From Phialocephala subalpina (taxonomy: Eukaryota; Ascomycota; Leotiomycetes; Helotiales; Mollisiaceae), in contig FJOG01000010.1 in assembly GCA_900073065.1 (NCBI GenBank), positions 57,050 to 121,049 on the forward strand: a DNA stretch of 64,000 nucleotides, read 5' to 3'. Numbering within the stretch: position 1 is the first letter of the stretch; each line of letters starts with the position of its first letter. A program made the translations under genes and the position numbers. The notes beneath the pieces are model-generated. The model searched no databases. It was not told the origin of the DNA and was given only the letters and a program-made list of their open reading frames with translations. This document shows, piece by piece, positions 1 through 10,876 of this stretch.

Positions 1-734
1 AAACATTTAAACCTATATAGATTCTAATGCCAATATAAACATAAATATCCTCACAAGTGACCGATTTCCAGCGTTTAAGCTTAGAATGAGGGCTTAGATT
101 CTCCGTATCCTCTTGTGAAACTTTGTCATTTGTATTATTAATAATCTGACAAATTATTTCTATAGGAATAAACAATCTGAAGATTTCCTAAGCGTTTAGT
201 GGTAATATGGAAAGAAGAAAATTGATTTTAGGCTGGAAATCGGGGAGTTTCATGCCATTAAACTTTGCGCCGGTCTTTGTGGCTAGAGGCAAGTCAAGCC
301 GTACAGTCGCAGGGTCCGAGGAATCAGATACAACGTTTTTTATACGTTTTGGACGCATTTTGAGTGTAGAATCATGTAGAATAAGGGTTTGTTTTCCTGT
401 TGTTTACATCGTAATGTTTTGGTGTTCCTGGCTACACGTGACAAAATGGTCTGTGCGCACGCTAAAACTCACTTCAGCAGCTCATGGGATAAATATAAAT
501 ATACTTGAAAGTTGAAATTCATATGTATAAGTAAACGGTTCGGAAATCTAAGTCCAGAAGACTACAGAATGGCATGTAGTGCAACAACTGCACTGCCTAT
601 GGATAGAAAAATAGATAGATAGATAGCACGTAACGCCGAGAGTGCATGTCATTACTACTGTACAAATACAGTTCAGAGGCCTACGCTATCTAGATGATCT
701 GATGTTCTGGAAACGAGAGTACCACTCGAATTAT
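1..734. other. Intergenic, no supported gene
   Basis: AT-rich stretch downstream of KGD2. A short GATA microsatellite lies at about 610-626. The only open frame (207-515, plus strand, 102 codons) shows no recognisable domain and looks like chance coding in AT-rich DNA. Confidence 0.6.
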
Positions 735-2196
735 TTACAAAAGCATACGTCGAGGATCCTCGATGTACTCCTTAACCTTGACCAAGAATTGCACAGCCTC
801 CCTGCCGTCAAGAAGACGATGGTCATATGTGAGCGCCAAGTACATCATTGGGCGAATCACAATCTGGCCATTGACTACAACTGGCTTGTCCTTGATGGCA
901 TGCAGTCCAAGAACAGCAGTTTGGGGCAGGTTGATGATTGGAGTCCCCATCAACGAACCGAAGACACCACCATTGCTGATGGTGAAGGTGCCACCGGCCA
1001 TATCCTCAATGGTGAGCTTGCCGTCACGAGCCTATAGAAATCGATTAGTTAATTTTCAAGGTCATGAGGACTCGAGCATTACCTTCTTGCCAAGGTCGGC
1101 GATGGACTTCTCAATGCCAATAAGGTCCATGGACTCAGTGTTGCGTACCACAGGAGTCACGAGGCCCTTCTCGGTAGCAACGGCAACACTGATGTCGACG
1201 TAGTCTCGGTACACGATGGTATCACCTCCGTTGGGTCCTTCAATAGATGCATTGACAGCAGGAATGTCTCTCATGGCAAGTACGGAGGCACGTGAGAAGG
1301 CGCTCATGAAGCCAAGCTTGACACCAGTCTTCTTCAGAACATCATCCTTGTACAATTTCCGGAACTCCATGAGGGATGACATATCAACCTCGTTGAAAGT
1401 TGTGAGGGAGGCTGCGGTATTTTGGGACTGCTTTAGACGCTCAGCGATACGGAGACGCATACGGTTCATCTTGACCTGCAGCGATTGTCAGTAAAACGAA
1501 GCGTACACAGAGCTGATATCACATACACGACGCTCCTCACGGCTTCCCAGAGCAGGAGTAGAACTGCTGGGTTTCGAGTCGGTCTTCTTCGGCTCGGATT
1601 GCTTGGGAAGTGGAGTTTCTTTCTTGGGTTCTGGCTTCTTCTCCTGAGGAGGCGGTGCTGGACTTGATTCATCTTTCGACTTTGGCTCGTCCTTTTTCGA
1701 GGGTTCTGGATCTGAGGATGTTGGCTGCTCCTTTGATGCAGCTTCCTTGGGCTCCGCGCTTCCCTTCTCCTTTTCTCCCCCGGCAGGTGCACCACCAAGC
1801 TCAAGGCGGACCAAATCCTGACCAACAGTCACTGTATCTTCTTCGTTCGCAAGGAATTCCTTGATAGTGCCAGCCTCTGGTGCATTGACAGCTACATCGA
1901 TCTGAGTGAAAAGGATCAGCCCCGTTAGATAGCGACGCGCAGTGGACGCGATGGGAACTCACCTTGTCTGTCTCGATAGTTGCAATCTCTTCATCCTGCT
2001 CAACATAATCACCAATCTGCTTCGACCACTGTTTTAACGTCCCCTCAGAGATAGACTCTGCCATCTCTGGCACCTTCACGAGCTTGTCTGCATAGGTGCG
2101 GAACTGCTGCGCTACAGCCGGAAAAGGGTGTCGCAGTTGAGGAGTTCGATGGGCCCGCAGGAAGCGCGAGGCAACTAGGGCTCTTCTTGAGAGCAT
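735..2196 (-). CDS. KGD2: Dihydrolipoyllysine-residue succinyltransferase, E2 of 2-oxoglutarate dehydrogenase, mitochondrial
   Basis: This is the E2 core of the mitochondrial 2-oxoglutarate dehydrogenase complex. It transfers succinyl from lipoamide to CoA in the TCA cycle. Exons read on the minus strand: 2196-1963, 1901-1527, 1475-1083 and 1031-735, giving 432 codons plus stop. An Arg-rich presequence ends near RTYADK. The lipoyl domain (about residues 38-115) carries ETDK with the lipoylated Lys at about 78. A Pro/Glu/Lys-rich linker (about 117-200) follows. The acyltransferase domain ends with the active-site motif DHRLLDG at about 404-410. No peripheral subunit-binding domain is seen between lipoyl and catalytic domains, as is usual for fungal E2o. 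It is divergent from the complex I gene at 2524. Pyruvate dehydrogenase E2 is less likely because of the MAESISEGT lipoyl signature. Confidence 0.95.
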
Positions 2197-2523
2197 CCTG
2201 AAACTAATTGAGAGGAAAGGAGAAGGTGAAGGAAGAATTGGTGAGTAGAGAAGGAAAAATCAAGCTCCGGCAGAACAACAAGTATTCTTGGAGCTGCTTC
2301 CGAGATTCTCTTGCAGCCTCACTCGAAGCGAGCGGGCGCTAGTAGTGCTTCTCCGACATCTCGCGACCTCACAATCCACGCCGAGCTTAGAATTGCATAT
2401 ACTCGAATCACAACACCACAGGAGCAGCTGTGTTGTGGATTAAGGGATCGTCCATGAAATAAGGAATTGGTAGCGTGCTACTGCGAAAGGACAACTGGTC
2501 AGGACCAGCCAAGGTTGGACACG
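2197..2523. promoter_or_regulatory. Shared divergent promoter of KGD2 and the complex I LYR subunit
   Basis: These 327 bases separate the start codons of two divergently transcribed mitochondrial genes. ATTGG, the reverse complement of the CCAAT box bound by the HAP/CBC complex, occurs at 2237-2241 and 2466-2470. Two copies are only modestly more than chance in a stretch this long, so regulation by that factor is an inference. Confidence 0.5.
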
Positions 2524-3052
2524 ATGTCTACAAAGCAAGCAGTCTCGTAAGTCGACACTCCTTGCCATTGAGAGACCAAAAGCTGACGAGGCATGCTCTA
2601 GATCACTCTACCGACGCTCTCTGAAGCTCTCTCTCGACTGGTCCGTTCACCGATATCTCTGGAGAGGCCAGGCTATGTACATCAGGTCGTTATTCGAGGC
2701 GAACAAGCACATTCGAGATCCAAGACAACAAAGGGTACGGTGCTGCAGGAATATTCTAGGAATATTAGGCTGATCAGAATATGCAGGCATTATTCCAGGA
2801 GGCTGAGGATTTGCTCGAGAAGTGGAAGCATCCCGATCCATACCACGCGCCTACTGCACCTGGAGGTGAGTTCACATCCATCTTTGGCGGGCAATCGACC
2901 CGAGGCTACCTGGAGTTATAGCTGACACTGTGCAGGATCAAAATTCGAGCGAAATCTTCCAGCGCCAATCCTCGACCGTAAGTCCATGATACACAAGATC
3001 GTTGAGTGTTAAACTGACGTTGTGACCAGCCCCGCCTCACATTCAGATGTAG
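2524..3052 (+). CDS. NADH:ubiquinone oxidoreductase subunit NDUFB9 (B22, LYR family)
   Basis: This is an accessory LYR-motif subunit of mitochondrial complex I. Five small exons fit: 2524-2546, 2602-2734, 2787-2865, 2936-2977 and 3030-3052, giving 99 residues. The LYR motif (SLYRRSLK) is near residue 10. It is followed by DWSVHRYLWRGQA, RSLFEAN and DPRQQR, then KWKHPDPY and APTAPGGSKFERN, all hallmarks of the NDUFB9/B22 family. The first exon is only 23 bases and the last 23 bases, which is why no long open frame is visible here. The start at 2524 is the ATG directly before the LYR exon in frame. The protein acts in the inner-membrane arm of complex I. Its product and KGD2 are both respiratory. 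Confidence 0.92.
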
Positions 3053-3729
3053 TGGAGCACATGGGATGATGGATGATATGGCTACATAAGTTTGTACATA
3101 GAAAGGAATGCTATTCTGGTCATACAATAGTGCTATTCTTATGTGCGACTTGATGTTTATGCATGTATGTTTGGCATGATTTTGTAGGGTGTGTTTTACC
3201 AACGAGGTACGGCATATTCTGCCGTCTCAAAGTTGCTTCCCCCCTATTTCCCCAAGCCAGCATTTCAATCCCAAAAGTCGTTGACACGTCCTAAACCAAA
3301 ATGTGCTGTCTGCCTAATGCTGATGCTCGAAATTCAACGAGTTGGAGATTTTCAGCAACCGACAGATCTTCTGTAGCTTCAACAGTGCCGAACCCTGCAT
3401 CCCAATAACATTTAGAACCACTGAGGCAAGCCAATTCTGTGAAATAGCGAGACCCTCACCCACGTCCCAGAGGGGTTCTGATCGCGTTTCATTGCCTGCA
3501 GTACTGAGATGACATCATGAGGGGAAAGGAAAAGACATCACCCAAAAACCGAAGATTTGATGTGGTTTATCGGTTTTCATAAGATTGATCTCAGCAAGCA
3601 ATCCTCATCCATTGCCATGGATTTTAATGTACAACCAGAACGCGAAAAAAGCAGCCGTGACCCAGACCCAGACGACACCCCATTATCATGAAAAACCCAT
3701 CAAGAAATCCAGCCGAAAGAAAAGAAGAT
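3053..3729. other. Intergenic between the NDUFB9 and H2A genes
   Basis: Both flanking genes end here (convergent), so this should contain two 3' untranslated regions. No further gene, RNA or repeat was recognised. Confidence 0.6.
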
Positions 3730-4385
3730 CTATAGCTCTTGACTGGCAGTCTTTCCGCCCTTGGCAGTCTTCTTTGGCAGGAGGTCTGAATTGCAATCAG
3801 TATGTGTATGAAATATGTGGATGCGATCGACTTACTTTGGTGAATGTTGGGCAAGACACCACCTTGAGCGATTGTGACGTGTCCGAGAAGCTTGTTCAAT
3901 TCCTCATCGTTTCGGATGGCGAGTTGGAGATGACGAGGGATGATACGGGTCTTCTTGTTGTCGCGGGCAGCGTTACCAGCCAACTCGAGGATTTCGGCGG
4001 CGAGGTACTCGAGGACGGCGGCGAGGTAGACGGGAGCACCTGAAAGACGCGTCAGTATTTGGAATGAAACGCGTCGCAGAATGAGATTCTTACCAGCACC
4101 GACACGTTGAGCGTAGTTACCCTTTCGAAGAAGACGGTGGACACGACCAACTGGAAATGCGAGACCAGCCTTGGATGAACGGCTGCGAAATAGTTAGCAA
4201 AGCACGTTTGAAGTTGATGAAATAATTTGAAGACGCGGTCTAAAACTTTTGAAGTTGATGGATGAGGATGGATAAAGACGCGTCAAAGGCCTCAAGTGGA
4301 TGAGGTAAACAAGCAGAAAAGATCAAACTTACGATTGCGCGTTCTTGGAGCCGCTGGCCTTTCCTCCTGATTTGCCTCCAGTCAT
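3730..4385 (-). CDS. Histone H2A
   Basis: Core histone H2A, which pairs with H2B in the nucleosome. Exons on the minus strand are 4385-4333, 4182-4094, 4039-3836 and 3785-3730, giving 133 residues. The N-terminus is [12 protein letters not shown]. The fold contains [20 protein letters not shown], then [32 protein letters not shown] and [17 protein letters not shown]. The C-terminus is SQEL, keeping the SQ(E) phosphorylation site used for the DNA-damage mark in fungi, where canonical H2A carries it. Three introns interrupt the gene, as is common in filamentous ascomycetes. It is divergent from H2B at 4859 and shares its promoter. H2A.Z is excluded by the SQEL tail. Confidence 0.98.
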
Positions 4386-4858
4386 TTTGATGGATTTGGT
4401 TGATGAATTGGATGTGTTGAGAGGTTGAATTGATGAGATAGACGTGAAGTCGACGATGTTGTATGCTGGGCGTTGATGAGAAAAAGTTGTAGAAGGAAGA
4501 AACTTTTGGGGAGGGCGAGATAATTATACATGCCGGGTCGCTGAAGGGCTCGCTAATCAACCACCATAGGTTAGCAAGTTGCAGGCGCGACGCAGCAAAA
4601 ATGCAGCGTGCTCATTCGCTAATCAGACCACAACAAAACCTTTTCCTTTCCCGCTTTAGCGCAATCAGACCGACTGCTGATTGCGCTAACATCGCGACTG
4701 AGAATCATTTAAACTCGCTCTCGCCCATCTTCTTTCCAACTCTTTCCTCCATCAACTATCCGCCACAACACCACGTCCAGTATCACGTCGATTACTTCCA
4801 TCTACTTCAATCCAACACCTTTACGACTCTCACGTCAATAACTTCAACTTCATCCAAA
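4386..4858. promoter_or_regulatory. Divergent H2A-H2B promoter with reiterated element
   Basis: This is the 473-base region between the H2A and H2B start codons. A recurring motif of the form CG(C)TAATCA(GAC) or GCGCAATCAGAC appears at 4551-4559, 4617-4628 and 4659-4670, and inverted at 4677-4686. The last two copies form a perfect 12-base inverted repeat (4657-4668 and 4677-4688) around an 8-base spacer. The sequence shows the repetition directly. A role in coordinating histone transcription in S phase is an inference from position. Confidence 0.7.
4657..4688. repeat. Perfect 12-base inverted repeat in the histone promoter
   Basis: TAGCGCAATCAG at 4657-4668 is exactly repeated in inverse orientation at 4677-4688, with the 8-base spacer ACCGACTG. 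The centre lies about 185 bases upstream of the H2B start codon. It may be a paired transcription factor site. Confidence 0.9.
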
Positions 4859-5525
<667 letters not shown>

Positions 5526-6019
5526 ATGCTTTTCTCTCTGGGTTTTCATGGGATGTCGGATCTGCTTTTGACTTTGGGTCATCTGGATGGATGATGGGTC
5601 TGAGTGGTTCGGGATCTTTGGGTCTCTTTAATGCGTTATGGATGGTCTGCTTTTTATGGGGGCATATGTCTTCACGGTCTGCTTTCGGGGTACGTGGCTG
5701 TACAATAAGTCTTCGGGATAGGGAATTCGAGAAGACATCAATTGAAACATGAACATCAAACGAAATACATGATCGTTTGCACCTTGATTTCTGTCTCTCA
5801 ATTTTCCATTCGACGCGCTTCCAAAACAAAACATCGCGAAATTGACGCGTTCGCATTGGGATGAAATAAAAATTTTGGGGGGGACTTTACCGTGTCGTCA
5901 ACATACATTACAATTCTACCCAGTTACCTGACTCTATGCAATGCAATATCCGCTGAAACTGCGACGCCAGAAGTATAGAGTACATAGGCAAGAATTCATG
6001 AACGAGCAGAAGCTTCTCA
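5526..6019. other. Intergenic between the convergent H2B and SQS1-like genes
   Basis: Expected to hold the 3' untranslated regions of two convergent genes. Nothing else was recognised. Confidence 0.6.
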
Positions 6020-8454
6020 TTAACCCAATCCAGCCTTCGTTGTCTTGACCACGTGAGAAACTGGTTGCAAAATGCCCTTATTGTTGAGAGCACCAAGAGC
6101 GGTTCCTGAGCTCCAACCCATCTTCTCTAGCATAGCGCGACCTCTGTTTTCGACCCCCAACTCGGGTGCAGAACCACCGACGATATCTCCATCTCTGTAA
6201 CTTACCGCCGCATTGTTGAAGCCGCCTCCACCCCGAGCAGAACGATTGCCACCTGATCTCTTGCCGCCAACATCCATTCGTGGAAGGAAGCGACGCGTGA
6301 TTCTTGCTTCAACTGCATTGAATTTATGCTCTGCGAAGACTGAGGTTCTCAAAGTCCGGTACAGAACGGGGAAACGCTTCGTACCGGTGCCAGCAGACTT
6401 GGATTTCAGGTTGAAAGCATTCGCCAGTTCGTGGACAACCTTACGATCTGCCTTGTCCATCGGAGGTAGAGAAAGCCTATGAAAATTAGAAATGTAGTCT
6501 GGATGCGGAGAGGACACATACGTAGTGTTGGTACTCATAAGGAACTGCTTGATCTCCTCCTTGACCGCAAGAATGCCCATACCTTCCTTGTATTTCTGCT
6601 TGAGGTCAGGTTTGCCGTTCTTGCTACCAAGCAGTCCTTGAGCACGTAGTTCTTCGCGTTCCTGCTTTCTCTCCTTCTTCTTCATGCGGTCATTTTTCCA
6701 AGCCATCTCCATTGAAGCTTCCAGCTCGGAGTCTGAGATGTCGACTGCCAACTTGCCTCTCCGACCCTTCGGCTTCTTCTTCAGGCTCGGACGCTCGAAA
6801 TCCATGACATCAAATCCATCGTAGGCATCAGCCAACATGGTTGCTGAAGGAAAATCGCCCCTTGGCCGCTTCGCTCCACGACCTCTACCTGGACTCTTGT
6901 TCGAGGAGGGCATGGCTGGACTGAATGTGTTTGAGAACGTTGGGATATCATCTTCGTCACCGTCATCATCGTCAAAGAGAATCAGCCCACTCGATCCCAT
7001 GCCCAGTTCCTCTTGCTTAGCTAACAGTCTTGCAATTTTCTCGTCGCTCATTCGGTCAATCTTCCTCTGTACTAGATCCTGCTCATCGTCCTCATCATCA
7101 TCCGCGTCTTCATCGTTGTCGAGCTCGTCGGAGTCAGTGGTGTCCTCTTCCTCATTGCTGATGAATTCAGCGACGAGCTTTCCTTCTGCCTCAAAAGTCT
7201 CAATGTGTGACAAAGCATTGACACTCGTTAAGGTAGTAGAAGGGACCCATCTGGCTTCATCAATAGTTTGTTCTTCCCAGACAACGAGGTACTGAACACC
7301 CGAGGCTCGGTCTCTCTTGGACAGAATCTGCTGAACGTCTCCCATTACTCCATCAGAAGTGCTCAGATCGTCAAAATCACAAATTTCTGACCGACCCCAC
7401 CCCCCCAGGGCTGGCCGCTTTGACTTCTGAGCAGCCTCTCCAGATGAGATCTCAGTATCCTGCCACAACTCGTCCTCTGTGCCACCCAATTCACGGTGAG
7501 TGAAGGATTCAGAAACATCATCATCTTTGTCGATGTTTGCAATGTAGTCTGCGATCAAGGCTGCTTCCTCAGAGTCTTCCGTATTCTTTTGGCTGCGGCG
7601 ACCTCGACGAGTTTTCCTATTATGGTGCTTGAGAGGGATGGCTTCTTTTCCAGCAGCGGAAGTTTCTCCCGAGGTGGGTGGTGTGGCAACAGGCGAGGTA
7701 GCATCGTGGCGAAGGACCTCTTGCAGCCATTCCTCCCGCTTGTGAATTTCGTCTTCTACTCTGCGGATTTTCTGCTCGATGGGATCCGTAACCGTCCTTG
7801 AAGGGAGGTGGGTCAATGATATTCCTTTCCCATCTCGATCCCTACCGCGAAACAAGATGATCTCTTCGCTAGAATCGGATGGTGCAGGAGACACAGAACG
7901 AAGCTGCGGTGGGCGTATTCCAGTCTGAACGGGCTCACTACCATGGACATCGACAATGTAACTAAATGTATCTTTTTTCGGCGGGGAATTCAAAAGTGGC
8001 TGGACTGGCTGTTGGCTCGAAATAATGGTTTGATCTATTGCTTCCACCTCATCTTCCTCCTCAAATACCTCGATTTTGTCGTCTTCCTCCGGGGAATCTA
8101 GCGTCATCTCTGCAAGAGCTGCTTCCGGGTCTTTTGGCATAGTAGGTTCGAGGGCACCGGCACTCACGAAGCTGACTTTGGTATCTCGCAACCTTTGATC
8201 TGTGTTCCAGAATGACTGGTGGCGTCCAGTATTTCGAGCTTCCTCTTGTAATGTGAAGCCTGCAGAATCACCCTTAGTTTCCTCTCTAAAACAAGTGCAA
8301 ATGTCCACGAATTTTCAAGCTTACCATGTTCACCTCTGCGTGGGGTAGACGTGCCAGCAAATGGTACGAAAGAGGTTTCCAGATTTTGTCTGCCACCTCG
8401 ACCAGCACCTTGCTGGTGGTTGCCTCTCCGAGGAGGTCTCTTCGTTCGTGGCAT
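6020..8454 (-). CDS. SQS1-like R3H and G-patch protein
   Basis: Exons on the minus strand are 8454-8325, 8259-6522 and 6476-6020, giving 774 residues. The N-terminus is Arg/Gly-rich (MPRTKRPPRRGNHQQG). A long acidic, low-complexity middle contains runs of Asp and Glu. An R3H-type nucleic-acid-binding segment lies at about 570-650 (LSLPPMDKADRKVVHELAN). The C-terminus is a G-patch (MLEKMGWSSGTALG, about 728-774). In yeast, Sqs1/Pfa1 uses its G-patch to stimulate the DEAH helicase Prp43 in ribosome biogenesis and splicing. Same role is inferred. The 45-base second intron (6477-6521) is a multiple of three with no stop, so the frame reads straight through it. Removing it restores the R3H region. 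Confidence 0.9.
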
Positions 8455-9143
8455 GTTGTCGACGGTATCAAACCATCAGAAGGAAGAAATGCCGATACAA
8501 CGTAATCTTACACGAGCGGCGCGCTCTTCGTGGAACCCGACAGCGTTGGTGGCAGCCTTGAATTGTTTCTGAGCTCAAGAATAATTCAGGTACCACCGCT
8601 ATGCTAGTGGCGTTTGCTTATCGCCTCCGATAAGGCTGCTATCAGCGCAACCTCGTCACTTTCAACGGGTTGCTCTCATGCAAACGGACTCTTAATTGCT
8701 TATTTAACCTTGTTATTGGTAGAATATATAGAGAATATATTCTATATCTGTCTTGAAGATGCAATTTATATTTTCTCCATGTGGTGAATCGACATCCTCT
8801 TGACAAGATGGCTATTCCGGCGGCAAGCGAGTCTAATCTAGCCCAGTGACTGGGTCATCGGGAGCCTGCTCGAAGCTGTGTCTCTGGTAAGCTTCGAACA
8901 GTTGAAGTCAACGACACCATACGCCTCAGTTCCTAAAACCCTCTTCTTCCTACCTCGACTCTCTTGCTTTGCCTAGTTTCGCCACGACTCGCATCTGCCA
9001 CCGTCTCAGCATAGTTGTGAACTTACCCCTCGTTCCCCGCCTCCAACCTCCAGCCTCCAGCCTCCAGCCTCCAGCCTCCAGCCTCCAGCCTCCAGCCTCC
9101 AGCCTCGAGCTGTAGATGATTGTCCCTCTTTTGTGGGGTCATT
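8455..9143. promoter_or_regulatory. Divergent upstream region of SQS1-like and ATG4 genes
   Basis: This 689-base region separates two start codons. It contains the palindrome AGAATATATTCT at 8732-8743 within an AT-rich stretch, and a CCTCCAG heptamer array just before the ATG4 start. Promoter function is inferred from position. Confidence 0.5.
9040..9106 (+). repeat. CCTCCAG heptamer tandem array
   Basis: About nine head-to-tail copies of a 7-base unit, ending about 37 bases before the ATG4 start codon. First and last copies carry single changes (CCTCCAA and CCTCGAG). It probably lies in the transcribed 5' leader of ATG4. Confidence 0.95.
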
Positions 9144-10594
9144 ATGGCAGCTCTGGATCTTGGAAAGTACAAGAAGTTTGTTCAATACTTCTATGATCCC
9201 GAGCCGACAAATGAGTCGCAGTCTCCAATATGGTGTCTGGGCAAAGAATACCGTGCGGACAAGCCCTCAGCTGCGACGAAGACCATGCGCTCTTCTGCTC
9301 CAGATCTCAAGTCCTCGCCCATCGGATCGAGCCAGGCGCAGTCTGTAACACCACCAGATAGCACAGCAAGCAGTATAGATTCGAATCTAGCATACGAGGA
9401 CCCGGAGAACGGAAATGGCGGAGGATGGCCTTCATCGTTCCTGGACGACTTTGATGCGAGAATATGGCTCACCTACAGGTCGAACTTCCCCGCCATTGCC
9501 AAATCCCAGGACCCAAAAGCACAAGCCGCCATGAGTCTTCCGGTGCGGATCCGAAGTCAATTTGACAAGCCAGCGGGGTTCACTTCGGACACTGGATGGG
9601 GATGCATGATCAGATCTGGGCAGAGCTTACTTGCAAATGCCCTTGTGATGTTACGGCTGGGTAGAGGTCAGAGACTCCGTTATGTCTTCTACGAGTGGAG
9701 CTAATATGTTGTGCAGATTGGCGACGTGGAACTTCCCCTACCGAAGAGCGCAAGATTATCTCCTTGTTCGCAGACGCCCCGAACGCCCCCTATTCGATTC
9801 ATAAGTTTGTGGAACATGGAGCGAGTGCATGTGGGAAGCATCCTGGAGAATGGTTTGGTCCATCGGCCACTGCACGCTGTATACAGTAAGAGAGTATCAC
9901 TAGAAGCGGATTTATTGCACTGCTGACAGATGTTAGGGCTCTGACGAACGATCATAAATCTTCCGAACTTCGAGTCTATCTCACAGGTGATGGGCTTGAA
10001 GTTTACGAGGACTCATTCATGAGGATTGCCAAACCCGACGGCGTGAATTTCAAACCAACCCTCATTTTGGTAGGAACACGACTGGGGCTGGACAAGATTA
10101 CTCCTGTGTACTGGGAAGCATTGAAGTCCGCTTTGCAGATGCCTCAGTCCATTGGTATAGCAGGGTATGTTAATTCCTCCTTGCAGTCTTAAAATGATCT
10201 TACTCATTCTTGCAGTGGTCAGCCATCCTCGTCACATTACTTCATTGGAGTACAAGGGTCCTATTTCTTTTATCTGGATCCCCATCAAACCCGGCCAGCA
10301 CTACCATTACCTAGCAATGTCGGAGCGTACAGCCAGGAAGATATCGATTCTTGTCACACCAGGAGGTTGCGACGAATTCACGTGAAGGAAATGGATCCAA
10401 GTATGCTTATCGCCTTCTTGATACGTGATGAGAAGGATTGGAAGGATTGGCGACGAGCTGTACAGGAAGTCCAGGGAAAGGCAGTCATCCATGTCGCCGA
10501 TAGAGAGCCCGTTCTAAGTACAGAGCGGGACGGGGCTATTGATGAGGTTGAGACATTCGACGACGAAGATGATGATACCATATTGAATGCCTAA
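9144..10594 (+). CDS. ATG4: Cysteine protease ATG4
   Basis: ATG4 cleaves the C-terminus of Atg8 and later releases Atg8 from phosphatidylethanolamine during autophagy. Exons 9144-9666, 9717-9885, 9937-10164 and 10216-10594 give 432 residues. The catalytic Cys is in [11 protein letters not shown] (about Cys154). The catalytic Asp and His are in the C-terminal part as YLDPHQTR. The preceding block is [15 protein letters not shown]. The first 100 residues contain a Ser/Pro-rich insertion, usual in fungal ATG4. The chosen start ([16 protein letters not shown]) matches the family start. An in-frame ATG eight codons earlier (9120) is possible. The C-terminus is strongly acidic ([12 protein letters not shown]). 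Confidence 0.95.
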
Positions 10595-10876
10595 GTTAGG
10601 TTTCTGGTTACGGGCGGTGTTTGGCATCATTTAATCAGGCGTTGGGAAGGATATTGGTGTGCACATCTAGAACCAGTGCCTGCATGAGTTTGCGAATGAA
10701 CTTCCACATAATTGCCCTACTTATGGGATTCTATGAAGGTTCTGCAATGTGTATACCACAATGAACCCCAGTTATCAAGCCTATTTATTCCCAACTCCCT
10801 CTTGACTCTGAACGCCGCGCTATGCCATGAAGAAAAGGAGCCCGCCAGACGCCAAAATCTAAAATGCTCTATAAAA

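Noticed and set aside
207..515. 102-codon open frame on the plus strand
   Set aside because: No recognisable domain and no splice partners. It lies in AT-rich intergenic DNA, so chance is the simplest explanation.
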